Part shown: positions 1 to 10,015 of the stretch, piece by piece
Layout: each line of letters opens with the position of its first letter
Position numbering within the stretch: the first letter of the stretch is position 1
NCBI GenBank assembly: GCA_016868105.1
Contig: VGIA01000004.1
Location: 1-53,085, forward strand
From: Betaproteobacteria bacterium
GTDB taxonomy: Bacteria; Pseudomonadota; Gammaproteobacteria; Burkholderiales; SG8-39
DNA length: 53,085 nt
Reading direction: 5' to 3'
Translations under genes and position numbers: made by a program
The notes under the pieces: model-generated
Database searches by the model: none
Told to the model about the DNA's origin: nothing
Seen by the model: the letters and a program-made list of their open reading frames with translations, nothing else

Positions 1-320
1 CGGCGAGCGGCCCGGCCTACGTGTTCTGGTTCGTCGAGCAGCTCGAGGCGAGCGCGCTGGCGCTGGGCCTGGCGCCGAAGACGGCGCGGCTGCTCGCGCT
101 GGAGACGGTGCTGGGCGCGGCGAAGCTCGCCGCCGGCAGCGCGGAGGCGCCTGCCGTCCTGCGCCAGCGCGTCACCTCCAAGGGCGGGACCACGGCGGCG
201 GCGCTCAAAGTGTTCGCCGATGCTGGCATGGCGGAGAGCTTCCGGCGCGCGGTCCAGGCCGCCAGCCGGCGCGGCGCCGAGTTGGGCGCGATGTTCGGCA
301 AGGACAGCGGGCAGGACTGA
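1..320 (+). CDS. proC: Pyrroline-5-carboxylate reductase, C-terminal part (cut by window edge)
   Basis: This is the last ~105 residues of an NADPH-dependent pyrroline-5-carboxylate reductase, the final step of proline synthesis. The reading frame is open from base 3 and enters with SGPAYVFWFVEQLE. It continues through an LALETVLGAAKL helix and the RVTSKGGTT segment, which are the conserved dimerisation and active-site region of the ProC C-terminal domain. The N-terminal NADPH-binding Rossmann domain lies outside the window. The TGA stop overlaps the ATG of the next gene by one base, so the two are probably co-transcribed. The proC-yggT order is common in proteobacteria and supports the call. 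Confidence 0.93.
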   Translation, partial: ASGPAYVFWFVEQLEASALALGLAPKTARLLALETVLGAAKLAAGSAEAPAVLRQRVTSKGGTTAAALKVFADAGMAESFRRAVQAASRRGAELGAMFGKDSGQD

Positions 321-877
321 TGCTCTCCCAGATGGCCTCCCTGCTGGTGGAGGTGGTGGCGGGATTCTTCGCCTACACGCTGCTTGCGCGCTTCCACTTC
401 CAGTGGCTGCGGGTGCCGTTGCGCAATCCCATCGGCGAGTTCATCCTGGCGGTGACCAACTGGATGGTGGTGCCGGCGCGGCGCGTGATCCCGTCTCTGG
501 CCGGGTTCGACCTGGCCTCGCTGCTGCTCGCGTTCGCGATCCGGGGCGCCGCGATCTGGGCGCTGGCGGCGATCGCCGGGGTGCAGCCCGAGCCGGGCCG
601 CCTCTCGGGGCTGGCGGCGGTGACGCTCCTGCGCTACAGCCTGCACATCCTCGTGCTCGCAATCATCGTGCAGGCGGTGCTGTCCTGGGTGAATCCCTAC
701 AACGAGATGGCGGGCATCTTCAACGCGCTTACGCGCCCGTTCCTGGCGCCGATCCGGCGCTTCGTGCCGGTGATGGGGGGCCTTGACCTCTCGCCGCTGG
801 TGCTGCTGGTGATCCTGCAGCTGCTGTTCATCCCGCTTGAGCACCTGCAGGCGGCGGCGCGGGGGATTGCATTCTGA
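320..877 (+). CDS. YggT family integral membrane protein
   Basis: This 185-residue, very hydrophobic protein has about four to five membrane segments arranged as two similar halves. Each half has a hydrophobic helix followed by a loop of the type RNPIGEFI..TNWMVVPARRVIPSLAG and ALTRPFLAPIRRFVPVMGGLDLSPLV, the repeated signature of the YggT family. The ATG overlaps the proC stop by one base, typical of translational coupling. YggT proteins are linked to osmotic or ion-shock tolerance and to cell-envelope processes, but no biochemical activity is established; the family call is firm and the role is not. Confidence 0.9.
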   Translation: MLSQMASLLVEVVAGFFAYTLLARFHFQWLRVPLRNPIGEFILAVTNWMVVPARRVIPSLAGFDLASLLLAFAIRGAAIWALAAIAGVQPEPGRLSGLAAVTLLRYSLHILVLAIIVQAVLSWVNPYNEMAGIFNALTRPFLAPIRRFVPVMGGLDLSPLVLLVILQLLFIPLEHLQAAARGIAF

Positions 878-879
878 GC

Positions 880-905
880 GCGCAGCTGGCGCGTGCCGGC
901 TGCGC
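880..905. terminator. GC-rich hairpin between convergent yggT and aceA
   Basis: A 7-bp perfect stem (GCGCAGC at 880-886, GCTGCGC at 899-905) encloses a 12-base loop in the 37-base gap between the converging yggT and aceA genes. There is no U-run on either side, so it is at best a weak bidirectional terminator or mRNA 3'-end stabiliser. Confidence 0.3.
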
Positions 906-914
906 GAGCCTGGG

Positions 915-2240
915 CTAAGCGGCCATCTTCTTCGCGGCCTCACTGCCGTCTAAAAATTGCTCGTCCTCCGTCGAGCCGTGCAGCGCCTGCGTCGAGGCCT
1001 TGCCGGCGGTGACCACCTGGGTGACCTGGTCGAAGTAGCCGGTGCCCACCTCGCGCTGGTGCTTGACCGCGGTGAAGCCCTTCTCGGCGGCGGCGAACTC
1101 CTTCTGCTGCAGATCGACGAACGCGGTCATGTTGTTGCGCGCGTAGCCGTAGGCGAGGTCGAACATCGAGTAGTTGAGCGAGTGGAAGCCCGCCAGGGTG
1201 ATGAACTGGAACTTGTAGCCCATGGTGCCCAGCTCGCGCTGGAACTTCGCGATGGTGGCGTCGTCGAGGTTCCGCTTCCAGTTGAACGAGGGCGAGCAGT
1301 TGTAGGCTAGCATCTTGCCGGGATATTTCTTGCGGATGCCCTCGGCGAAGGCCTTGGCGAACGCGAGGTCCGGCGTGCCGGTCTCGCACCACACCATGTC
1401 GGCGTATTCGGCGTAGGCCAGGCCGCGCGACAGCGCCTGGTCGAAGCCCTTCCTCGTCTTGTAGAAGCCCTCCGAGGTGCGCTCGCCAGTGATGAACGGC
1501 TTGTCGTTATCGTCGATGTCGCTGGTCACGATGTCGGCGGCTTCGGCATCCGTCCTCGCCAGCAGCACCGTCGGCACGCCCATGACGTCGGCTGCGAGGC
1601 GCGCCGCGACCAGCTTTTGCACCGCTTCCTGCGTCGGAACGAGCACCTTGCCGCCCATGTGGCCGCATTTCTTCACCGAAGCCAGCTGGTCCTCGAAGTG
1701 CACGCCGGCGGCGCCGGCCTCGATCATGGCCTTCATCAGCTCGAAGGCGTTCAGCACGCCGCCGAAGCCGGACTCGGCGTCGGCGACGATGGGCGCGAAC
1801 CAGTCGATGGAGCCCGCCTTTTGATCCCCATCCGACTCCATGGTCTGGATCTGGTCCTGGCGGATGAGCGCGTTGTTGATGCGCTTGACGACGGTGGGCA
1901 CCGAAGTGGTCGCGTACAGCGACTGGTCCGGGTACATGGACAGCGAATCGTTGGCGTCCGCCGCCACCTGCCAGCCCGACAGGTAGATCGCCGGCACCCC
2001 CGCCTTGACCTGCTGCATCGCCTGGTTGCCGGTGAGCGCGCCCAGGGAGTTCACGAACGGCATCTCGTTGCACTTCTTCCAAAGCTTCTCGGCGCCCAGC
2101 TTCGCCAGCGTGTGCTCGATCTTCACGCTGCCGCGCAGGCGCACGACGTCCGCGGCGGTGTAGCCGCGCTTCACCCCGTTCCAGCGCGGGTTCTCGTGCC
2201 AGTCCTTTTGCAGCCGGGCGACTTCGTTCTGGCGATTCAT
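915..2240 (-). CDS. aceA: Isocitrate lyase
   Basis: This enzyme cleaves isocitrate to succinate and glyoxylate in the glyoxylate shunt, allowing growth on acetate and fatty acids. It has 441 residues, close to the usual proteobacterial length. The catalytic loop KKCGH is at residues 190-194, with Cys192 as the acid-base residue, followed by [12 protein letters not shown]. The Mg-binding segment [12 protein letters not shown] (150-161) and the C-terminal signature [10 protein letters not shown] are also present. The start is ATG preceded by GGAG six bases upstream. It is a single-gene unit, converging on yggT and preceded by a striking AT-rich region. Malate synthase is not in the window. Confidence 0.97.
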   Translation of the reverse strand: MNRQNEVARLQKDWHENPRWNGVKRGYTAADVVRLRGSVKIEHTLAKLGAEKLWKKCNEMPFVNSLGALTGNQAMQQVKAGVPAIYLSGWQVAADANDSLSMYPDQSLYATTSVPTVVKRINNALIRQDQIQTMESDGDQKAGSIDWFAPIVADAESGFGGVLNAFELMKAMIEAGAAGVHFEDQLASVKKCGHMGGKVLVPTQEAVQKLVAARLAADVMGVPTVLLARTDAEAADIVTSDIDDNDKPFITGERTSEGFYKTRKGFDQALSRGLAYAEYADMVWCETGTPDLAFAKAFAEGIRKKYPGKMLAYNCSPSFNWKRNLDDATIAKFQRELGTMGYKFQFITLAGFHSLNYSMFDLAYGYARNNMTAFVDLQQKEFAAAEKGFTAVKHQREVGTGYFDQVTQVVTAGKASTQALHGSTEDEQFLDGSEAAKKMAA

Positions 2241-2315
2241 CCGTTCTCCGTGGGGGGGTGGAAATGGGGACCAAGGTCGAGACTACCACGGAGGAATGAC
2301 GCGGAGCAACATCAC

Positions 2316-2382
2316 TATTTCATATATATAAAAATATATAAAACAATGAATTATATGAAGTTATGTATCCTGTATTTCATAT
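2316..2382 (-). promoter_or_regulatory. AT-rich upstream region of aceA with repeated TATTTCATAT motif
   Basis: In a ~70% GC neighbourhood, 2316-2385 is almost entirely A and T. It contains a perfect 10-bp direct repeat TATTTCATAT at 2316-2325 and 2373-2382. A third, inverted copy of the core (TATATGAA) lies at 2352-2359 and pairs with TTCATATA at 2319-2326. It lies about 75-140 bases upstream of the aceA ATG, where promoter and operator sites are expected. Several TATA-like -10 candidates overlap, so I do not choose one. Reading as an operator cluster is inference. Confidence 0.45.
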
Positions 2383-2458
2383 TGTGGAGGATGCTTTCAA
2401 AATCGTGCTGCTCTGCGGCATGATCCGACCGGACCTTCACAGGTCCAGTTTCACAACC

Positions 2459-3583
2459 TCAGGTCTGCACCAGTTTCCGGTGCCGATGCACGCTGAGCAG
2501 GATGCCGATGCCCATGAACAGCGTCACCAGCGCCGTGCCGCCGTAGGAGATGAACGGCAGCGGCACGCCCACCACCGGCAGGATGCCCGAGACCATGCCC
2601 ATGTTGACGAAGGCATAGGTGAAGAACATCAGCGTGATCGCCGCGGCGAGCAGGCGCGCGAAGAAGGTGGGCGCGTTGGCCGCGATCAGCAGCCCGCGCG
2701 CGATCAGCGCGAGGTAGACGCCCAGCAGCACCAGGTTGCCGATGAGGCCGAACTCTTCCGAATACACCGCGAAGATGAAATCGGTGTGGCGCTCGGGGAC
2801 GAACTCGAGGTGGGTCTGGGTGCCGGCGAGCCAGCCCTTGCCGGTGATGCCGCCCGAGCCCACCGCGATGGTGGACTGAATGGTGTGGTAGCCCGCGCCC
2901 AGCGGGTCCTGGGCCGGGTCAAGCAGGGTCAGGACGCGCTGGCGCTGGTAGTCGTGCAGCATGCCCCACAGCGGCGCCAAGCTGGCCAGGCCTAGGATCC
3001 CAAGGCCGACCAGGATCTTCCAGCCGATGCCGGCGAAGAAAATGACGTAGAAGCCGACCGCTCCAACCAGCACCGCGGTGCCCAGGTCGGGCTGGCGCGC
3101 GATCAGGAGGACCGGCAACGCGAGCAGCACCGCGGCGATCGCGAAATCGCGCAGCCGCAGCATGGATTCGTTGCGCTGGAAGTACCAGGCGAGCATCAGG
3201 GGCAGCGCGAGCTTCATCGCCTCGGAGGGCTGGATGCGCGTCACACCGACGTGCAGCCAGCGCCGCGCGCCGTTGACGATGTCGCCGAACAGGGCCACCG
3301 CCACCAGCAGCGCGAGGCAGAGGACGTAGGCCGGCACCGCCAGGCGCATCAGCGTCTGGGGCGGGATCTGCGCCATCACCCACATCGCGCCCAGCGCCAC
3401 CGCCAGGTTCACCAGCTGCGCGTTGATGCGCCCTGTGGTCTCGTTGCTGGCCGAGTACAGCGCGGCCAGCCCGATCACGACCAGAAGCGCAGTGATCGCA
3501 AGCAGCGGCCCGTCCAGGCCTTGGCCCAGGCGCGCCAACGCGCGCTGGAAAATGCGGCGCGGGGAGAGCAGCGTCGCGTCCAT
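2459..3583 (-). CDS. rodA: Rod-shape peptidoglycan glycosyltransferase RodA (SEDS family)
   Basis: This inner-membrane SEDS glycosyltransferase polymerises lipid II for lateral-wall growth, paired with PBP2. It has 374 residues and about ten membrane segments. Recognisable SEDS landmarks are the large extracellular loop with VGSGGITGKGWLAGTQTHLE, the EEFGLIGNLVLL helix and the C-terminal PLPFISYGGTALV motif. Its ATG overlaps the TGA of mrdA by one base (TGATG), so translation is probably coupled and the pair is made together. It is the last gene of the mreBCD-mrdA-rodA unit; a small hairpin (2431-2446) without a U-run follows. Confidence 0.96.
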   Translation of the reverse strand: MDATLLSPRRIFQRALARLGQGLDGPLLAITALLVVIGLAALYSASNETTGRINAQLVNLAVALGAMWVMAQIPPQTLMRLAVPAYVLCLALLVAVALFGDIVNGARRWLHVGVTRIQPSEAMKLALPLMLAWYFQRNESMLRLRDFAIAAVLLALPVLLIARQPDLGTAVLVGAVGFYVIFFAGIGWKILVGLGILGLASLAPLWGMLHDYQRQRVLTLLDPAQDPLGAGYHTIQSTIAVGSGGITGKGWLAGTQTHLEFVPERHTDFIFAVYSEEFGLIGNLVLLGVYLALIARGLLIAANAPTFFARLLAAAITLMFFTYAFVNMGMVSGILPVVGVPLPFISYGGTALVTLFMGIGILLSVHRHRKLVQT

Positions 3584-5490
3584 CAGTCGCCTTCCTTGTC
3601 GTCTTCGTCCGCCGGCAGCGGCCCGGGCAGCACCCCGGGCACCTTGCCCAGCAGGTAGTAGTCGAGCACCGTGCGCGCGATCGGCGCCGCGGCGCGGGCG
3701 CCGAAGCCGCCGTTCTCCACGATCACCATCAGCGCGATGCGCGGGGCCTGCAGCGGCGCGAAGACGATGAACAGCGAGTGGTCGCGGTGGCGCTCGTTGA
3801 TCTTATTCTCGTCGTACTTCTCGCCCTGCTTGATGCCGATCACCTGAGCGGTGCCGGTCTTGCCGCCGCTGGTGTACTGCGCGCTGCCGAACGAGCGCGC
3901 GCCGGTGCCCTCCTTGTTGACATCCGCCATGGCGCGCTTCACGAACTCGACGTTCTCGGGCTTGAGCGCGAGGCGCTGCTGCAGCACCGGTTCGATATGG
4001 CGGCGCTCGCCGGTGCGCAGGTTGTCGATGTGCGAGACCAGGCGCGGCCGGTACATGTCGCCGTTGGCCGCGAGCGTCGCCATCGCCAGCGCGAGCTGCA
4101 TCGGGGTGTAGGCGTTGTAGCCCTGGCCGATGCCGATCGAGATGGTCTCGCCGGCGTACCACTTCTTCTGCTCGGGGCTGGCGAAGCGCCGCTGCTTCCA
4201 CTCCGGCGAGGGCAGCACGCCGACCGCCTCGCCCTCCAGGTCGATGCCGCTCTTCGAGCCGAAGCCGAACCTGCCGATGAAGCCGGCTATGGCGTCGATG
4301 CCCATGTCGTTGGCGAGCTGGTAGTAGAAGGTATCCGAGGACACCACGATCGACTTGTGCAGGTCGACGTAGCCGTGGCCGCCAGCCTTGGAATCGCGGA
4401 AGCGCCGGCCGCCGAACTCGAAGTAGCCCGGGTCGTTGATCGCGCTCTTGAAGTGGCGCTTGCCGGTCTCCAGCGCCGCCATCGCCATGAACGGCTTGAA
4501 GGTGGAGCCCGGCGGGTAGAGGCCGGCGATGGCGCGGTTGTTGAGCGGCCGGTCGGGCGAGCTGTTCAGCTCGGCCCAGCTCTGCGGGTCGATGCCGTCG
4601 ACGAACAGGTTGGGGTCGAAACCGGGCTTGGAGACGAAGGCGAGCACCCCGCCGCTGGAGGGCTCGATCGCCACCAGCGCGCCGCGGCGCGCGCCGAAGG
4701 CGGTCTCGGCGATCTGCTGCAGCTTGATGTCCACGGTCAGGGTGACGTTGTTGCCGGCTTGCGCCGGGGTGCGGGCGAGGGTGCGGATGCCGCGGCCGGC
4801 GGCGTCGATCTCGACCTGCTCGAAGCCGGTCGAGCCGTGCAGCTCCTGCTGGTAGCTTGCCTCCAGCCCTGACTTGCCGATGAAATCGGTGCCGCGGTAG
4901 TTCGCCTCCACCCCCAGCTTGGCGAGCTTTTCCTGGTCCCGGGTGTTGATGCGGCCGATGTAGCCGATGAGGTGCGAGGCGAGCTCGCCGTGCGGGTACT
5001 GGCGGAACAGGCGCGCCTTGATCTCCACCCCCGGGAAGCGGAAGCGGTTGGCGGCGAAGCGCGCCACCTCCTCGTCGGACAGGCGCGTCCGGATCGGCAG
5101 GCTTTCCGCGTTGCGCGTTTCCGCCAGCAGCTTGCGGAAGCGGGCGCGGTCCTTGGCCTGGATCCCGACCAACTCCGACAGCTCACCGATGGTGCGCTCC
5201 GGGTCTTTCACCTTGGCCGGGAAGATCTCCAGCGTGTAGGCGGAGAAGTTGCGTGCCAGCACCACGCCGTTGCGGTCGAGGATCAGGCCGCGATTGGGCG
5301 CGATCGGCACGATCGCGATACGGTTGTCCTCCGCCTTCGAGGCGTAGGTGGCGTGCTGCACCACCTGCAGGTAGAAAAAGCGCGCCGCGAGCAGGGCGAA
5401 GGCGAGCAGCACCACGAAGCTGGCGAAGCCCACGCGCAGCTGGAAGTTGTGCAGCTCGCGCTCGTGGTCGCGGATCTCGATGCCCCTCAC
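3583..5490 (-). CDS. mrdA: Penicillin-binding protein 2 (peptidoglycan D,D-transpeptidase)
   Basis: This elongation-specific transpeptidase cross-links new peptidoglycan together with RodA and is the target of mecillinam in relatives. It has 635 residues: a short cytoplasmic tail, one membrane anchor at about 20-43, a pedestal domain, then the transpeptidase domain. The active-site motifs are STFK at 329-332 (Ser329 nucleophile), SSD at 384-386 in the SxN position, and KTGT at 544-547. The start is GTG at 5488-5490, which lies inside a tandem 23-bp repeat that separates it from mreD. An ATG start in this frame is not available nearby, and the following MRGIEIRDHERELHNF is typical for the family. 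Confidence 0.96.
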   Translation of the reverse strand: MRGIEIRDHERELHNFQLRVGFASFVVLLAFALLAARFFYLQVVQHATYASKAEDNRIAIVPIAPNRGLILDRNGVVLARNFSAYTLEIFPAKVKDPERTIGELSELVGIQAKDRARFRKLLAETRNAESLPIRTRLSDEEVARFAANRFRFPGVEIKARLFRQYPHGELASHLIGYIGRINTRDQEKLAKLGVEANYRGTDFIGKSGLEASYQQELHGSTGFEQVEIDAAGRGIRTLARTPAQAGNNVTLTVDIKLQQIAETAFGARRGALVAIEPSSGGVLAFVSKPGFDPNLFVDGIDPQSWAELNSSPDRPLNNRAIAGLYPPGSTFKPFMAMAALETGKRHFKSAINDPGYFEFGGRRFRDSKAGGHGYVDLHKSIVVSSDTFYYQLANDMGIDAIAGFIGRFGFGSKSGIDLEGEAVGVLPSPEWKQRRFASPEQKKWYAGETISIGIGQGYNAYTPMQLALAMATLAANGDMYRPRLVSHIDNLRTGERRHIEPVLQQRLALKPENVEFVKRAMADVNKEGTGARSFGSAQYTSGGKTGTAQVIGIKQGEKYDENKINERHRDHSLFIVFAPLQAPRIALMVIVENGGFGARAAAPIARTVLDYYLLGKVPGVLPGPLPADEDDKEGD

Positions 5491-5547
5491 AGCGGCCTCG
5501 CGGTCGTTCTCACAGCGGCCTCGCGGTCGTTCTCACAGCGGCCTCGC
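5486..5547 (-). repeat. 23-bp tandem repeat at the mreD/mrdA junction
   Basis: Two full copies and one partial copy of a 23-bp unit lie at 5486-5508, 5509-5531 and 5532-5547. On the minus strand each copy carries GCGAGGCCGCTGTGAG, with an overlapping GTG start and TGA stop. The first copy in gene order supplies the mreD stop and the last supplies the mrdA GTG start. Because 23 is not a multiple of three, each extra copy shifts frame. The simplest reading is that mreD and mrdA once overlapped by GTGA and that slippage triplicated the junction, adding 46 bp. Confidence 0.9.
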
Positions 5548-6060
5548 CCGGTCGGGCTCGGGCGGACGCCGCTGCGGCAGCAGCAGCAGGGCGCTCACCA
5601 GGGGCCACAGTGCCGCGCCCGCCAGCGGGCCGAGGGCGATGGACCAGCCGGGGAAATCGGCGCCGGTGGCCAGCCGCACGGCGAGTCCCACCGCCTGCGC
5701 CAACATCAGCAGCGCGGCCACGTGCAGCGTCTGCCCCCAGAACGAGAACCAGAGGATGCGGCGCGACAGCGTGACGGCGGCGAAGGCGAGCAGCGAATAG
5801 GCGAGCGCGTGCTGGCCGAGCAGCACGCCGTTGCCGACGTCGGTGGCGAGGCCGAGGAACCAGGCCGCGCCCAGGCCCACCAGCCGCGGCTGGCGCACGC
5901 ACCAGAAGGCGAGCACCAGCGCCACGAAGTCGGGCACCACCGCGATGTTCTTCCAGGGCAGGAAGTTGAGCAGCAGCGCCGCGGCGAGCGAGCCGAGGAT
6001 GGTGCCGGCGCGCACCGGCAGCAGGATGCGCTGGTCGGCCGGCATGTCACCGAGCTGCAT
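5533..6060 (-). CDS. mreD: Rod-shape-determining membrane protein MreD
   Basis: This inner-membrane component of the elongasome links MreB/MreC to RodA-PBP2. It has 175 residues from the chosen ATG (6058-6060), with five to six hydrophobic segments; LVLAFWCVRQPRLVGLGAAWFLGLATDVGNG and the run ending LLLLPQRRPPEPDRARPL fit the family. The frame is open further upstream to 6135, but the chosen start follows MreD length and overlaps the mreC end by only 14 bases. The last codons lie in the first copy of the 23-bp repeat. MreD sequences are poorly conserved, so the call rests partly on gene order. Confidence 0.92.
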   Translation of the reverse strand: MQLGDMPADQRILLPVRAGTILGSLAAALLLNFLPWKNIAVVPDFVALVLAFWCVRQPRLVGLGAAWFLGLATDVGNGVLLGQHALAYSLLAFAAVTLSRRILWFSFWGQTLHVAALLMLAQAVGLAVRLATGADFPGWSIALGPLAGAALWPLVSALLLLPQRRPPEPDRARPL

Positions 6061-6988
6061 CGGGGTCCCGCGCGCTGTCCCTGCGGCGCGGCTTGCGTTG
6101 CTTGCCGGGGCCTTTCTCGCCGTCTGCGGCGGCACCGTCCGGATAGGCGGCGCCGCGCGCTTCCTGGGTCAGCACCAGCACGAAGCGCCCGGCGTCCACG
6201 CCCGCGGCCGGCTGGCAGGTGATGCGGGCGAAGGCATAGGCGGTGTCGCGCTCCACGCGCGCCACCGTGGCCACCGGCATCCCGGGCGGGTAGGTGCCGT
6301 CGATGCCCGAGGTCACCAGCCTGTCGCCGTTCTGGATCTCGGCGTTGGCGGCCATGAAGCGCAGTTCCAGCAGGCCGTTCGCGCCGCCGCCGAAGGCCAC
6401 CGCGCGCAGGCCGTTGCGCAGCACCTGAACCGGGATCGCCTGGTCCTTGTCGGTGACCAGCGTCACCTCGGCGACCATCGCGTGCAGCCGCGTCACCTGC
6501 CCGAGCACGCCGGTCGCGTCCACCACCGGCGAGCCCAGCGCGAGGCCGTGCTGCGAGCCGCGGTCGATCACGACCTTGCGGGAATAGGGATCGCGGCCGT
6601 TGTAGAGGATCTCGGCCGGCGTCGCCTGCACCGGCAGGCGCTCGGCCGCGCCGATCAGGCGCCGCAGCTGCGCGCTCTCGGCGCGGGCGGCCTCCTCGCG
6701 CTGCGCCGACTGCGAGGCCTCGAGCAGGCGCGCGCGCAACTCGGCGTTCTCCTGCCTGAGCTGGGACTGGCTGCCGAAGTAGCCGGCAACGCGCTCGGCG
6801 AGCAACACCGGCGCGGCGGCGGTTACCTGCAGCGGGTAGACGGCGAGGGCGAGGACGCCGCGAAGCCCCTCGGCGTAGCGAAAGCGCGCGTCCAGCACCA
6901 GCAGGGCGAAGGACAGCGAAGCGAAGAAGGCAAGGCGGACGAGGGGAGCCGGGCCGCTCTTGAAGAACGGTGGCGGCGTGTGCTCCAT
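6047..6988 (-). CDS. mreC: Rod-shape-determining protein MreC
   Basis: This periplasmic scaffold of the elongasome is anchored by one N-terminal membrane helix. Of its 313 residues, the helix is at about 15-35, followed by a coiled coil (SQLRQENAELRARLLEASQ...RAESAQLRRLIGAAE). Then comes the paired beta-barrel domain containing DRGSQHGLALGSPVVD, GVLGQVTRLHAMVAEVTLVTDKDQAIPVQV and GDRLVTSGIDGTYPPGMPVATV, all MreC hallmarks. The C-terminus ends in a Lys/Arg-rich tail (GKQRKPRRRDSARDP). It follows mreB by 29 bases on the same strand and is part of the elongasome operon. Confidence 0.95.
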   Translation of the reverse strand: MEHTPPPFFKSGPAPLVRLAFFASLSFALLVLDARFRYAEGLRGVLALAVYPLQVTAAAPVLLAERVAGYFGSQSQLRQENAELRARLLEASQSAQREEAARAESAQLRRLIGAAERLPVQATPAEILYNGRDPYSRKVVIDRGSQHGLALGSPVVDATGVLGQVTRLHAMVAEVTLVTDKDQAIPVQVLRNGLRAVAFGGGANGLLELRFMAANAEIQNGDRLVTSGIDGTYPPGMPVATVARVERDTAYAFARITCQPAAGVDAGRFVLVLTQEARGAAYPDGAAADGEKGPGKQRKPRRRDSARDPDAAR

Positions 6989-7017
6989 TTCACGCCTTCA
7001 TCGCGCCATCCGGGAAG

Positions 7018-8176
<1,159 letters not shown>

Positions 8177-8254
8177 GAGGCCCGATGGGGGCCGGTTCCC
8201 AGAGGGAAATCAGGCGCAACAATCTTCCACCGTTCCCGACCCGCATCGCCGCCC

Positions 8255-8554
8255 ATGTCCCTCACGCTCGATCAAGTCCGGCGCATCGCGCACCTCGCCC
8301 GCATCGAGGTCAGCGCGGAGGAGATCCAGGGCGTGATGGCGCGCCTGAACAGGGTGCTGGCGCTGATCGACCAGCTGCAGGCGGTGGACACCACCGGCAT
8401 CGAGCCGATGGCGCATCCGCTCGATGCCGAGGCCGCAGTCGTGCAGCGGCGACGGCCCGACCAGGTCACCGAGCGCGATCAGCGCGAGGAGTTCCAGCGG
8501 CGCGCCCCGGCCGCCGAGGCCGGCCTCTATCTGGTGCCGAAAGTGATCGAGTAA
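8255..8554 (+). CDS. gatC: Asp-tRNA(Asn)/Glu-tRNA(Gln) amidotransferase subunit C
   Basis: This small subunit stabilises GatA-GatB in the complex that converts misacylated Glu-tRNA(Gln) or Asp-tRNA(Asn) to the amidated form. It has 99 residues, the usual length, beginning MSLTLDQVRRIAHLARIEVS with the conserved NRVLALIDQLQAVDTTGIEPMAHP segment in the middle. The C-terminus is RAPAAEAGLYLVPKVIE, the family's typical VPKVIE ending. It is the first gene of gatC-gatA-gatB; its TAA is followed immediately by the GTG of gatA. Confidence 0.97.
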   Translation: MSLTLDQVRRIAHLARIEVSAEEIQGVMARLNRVLALIDQLQAVDTTGIEPMAHPLDAEAAVVQRRRPDQVTERDQREEFQRRAPAAEAGLYLVPKVIE

Positions 8555-10015
8555 GTGCTCAACGCGTCGCTCACCGAGCTGTCCGCCGCGCTGGCCGGGG
8601 GCAAGCTGTCCTCGGTCGAGTTGACTGGCGCTTTCATCAATAGAATCAAGTCATTGAATCAGAAGCTGAACGCCTTCATCACGGTCGACGAGGCCCGCAG
8701 CCTGGCCGAGGCCAGGGCCTCCGACGCGCGCCGTGCGCAAGGGGCGGGGCGAGCGCTGGAGGGCATCCCGATCGCCCACAAGGACATCTTCTGCACGCGG
8801 GGGATGCGCACCACCTGCGGCTCCCGGATGCTGGCGGAGTTCGACAGCCCCTACGATGCCCACGTGATCGAGCGCTTCGCCGGCGCCGGGGCGGTGATGC
8901 TGGGCAAGACCAACATGGACGAGTTCGCCATGGGCTCGTCCAACGAGACCTCGTGGTTCGGTCCGGTGCGCAATCCCTGGGATGCCGGCCGCGTGCCGGG
9001 GGGCTCCTCGGGCGGCTCGGCCGCGGCGGTGGCGGCGCGGCTGGCGCCGGGGGCCACCGGGAGCGATACCGGGGGCTCGATCCGGCAGCCGGCCGCCCTG
9101 ACCGGCATCTGCGGCCTCAAGCCCACCTACGGCGTGGTGTCGCGCTACGGCATGATCGCCTTCGCCTCGTCGCTGGACCAGGGCGGGCCGCTGGCCAAGA
9201 GCGCGGCCGACCTGGCGCTGCTCATGAACGCCATGGCCGGGTTCGACGCGCGCGATTCCACCAGCCTGGAGCGACCGGCGGAGGACTACGGGCGCGAGCT
9301 GGGCCTGCAGATCAAGGGCCTGCGCATCGGGCTGCCCAGGGAGTACTTCGGCGAGGGCCTGGAGCCCGAGGTGCGCGCGCGCGTCGGCGAGGCGGTGCGC
9401 TGGTTCGAGTCGCAGGGCGCCAAGACCGTCGAGATCACGCTGCCCAACACCGGGCTCGCGGTGCCGGTGTACTACGTCATCGCTCCGGCCGAGGCCTCCT
9501 CCAACCTGTCGCGCTTCGATGGCCTGCGCTACGGCCACCGCGCCAAGGAATTCAGCGATCTCGCCGACCTGTACCGGCGCACGCGCGCCGAGGGCTTCGG
9601 CGCCGAGGTCAAGCGCCGCATCCTCATCGGCACCTACGTGCTCTCGCACGGCTACTACGACGCCTATTACCTGCAGGCGCAGAAAATCCGGCGCCTGGTG
9701 GCGCGCGATTTCAAGCAAGCCTTCGGCCAGTGCGACCTGGTGATGGGGCCCACCTCGCCCGGCACCGCGTTCGCGCTCGGCGCCAAGGCCGCCGATCCGG
9801 TGCAGATGTACCTGAACGACATCTTCACCATCCCCGCGCCGCTGGCGGGCCTGCCCGGCTTGTCCATACCCTGCGGCTTCGACGCCGCCGGGCTGCCGGT
9901 CGGGCTGCAGATCATGGGCAACCACTTTGCCGAGGCGCGGATGCTGGGCGCCGCGCACCGCTACCAGCAGGCCACCGACTGGCACCTGCGCGTGCCCGCG
10001 GGGACGCCGCTGTGA
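8555..10015 (+). CDS. gatA: Asp-tRNA(Asn)/Glu-tRNA(Gln) amidotransferase subunit A
   Basis: This glutaminase subunit releases ammonia from glutamine and channels it to GatB. It is a 486-residue amidase-signature protein. The catalytic triad is visible as Lys76 (IPIAHKDIF), the cis-Ser in GGSSGG (Ser151/152) and the nucleophile Ser175 in [12 protein letters not shown]. The start is GTG immediately after the gatC stop, giving [17 protein letters not shown] second amidase-signature gene at 39061-40482 is unrelated in context. The TGA stop overlaps a GTG that opens a possible small gene (10012-10251). Confidence 0.97.
   Translation: MLNASLTELSAALAGGKLSSVELTGAFINRIKSLNQKLNAFITVDEARSLAEARASDARRAQGAGRALEGIPIAHKDIFCTRGMRTTCGSRMLAEFDSPYDAHVIERFAGAGAVMLGKTNMDEFAMGSSNETSWFGPVRNPWDAGRVPGGSSGGSAAAVAARLAPGATGSDTGGSIRQPAALTGICGLKPTYGVVSRYGMIAFASSLDQGGPLAKSAADLALLMNAMAGFDARDSTSLERPAEDYGRELGLQIKGLRIGLPREYFGEGLEPEVRARVGEAVRWFESQGAKTVEITLPNTGLAVPVYYVIAPAEASSNLSRFDGLRYGHRAKEFSDLADLYRRTRAEGFGAEVKRRILIGTYVLSHGYYDAYYLQAQKIRRLVARDFKQAFGQCDLVMGPTSPGTAFALGAKAADPVQMYLNDIFTIPAPLAGLPGLSIPCGFDAAGLPVGLQIMGNHFAEARMLGAAHRYQQATDWHLRVPAGTPL

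Noticed and set aside
2431-2446. GGACCT-TCAC-AGGTCC hairpin after rodA as a terminator
   Set aside because: Only six base pairs and no U-run in the rodA direction.
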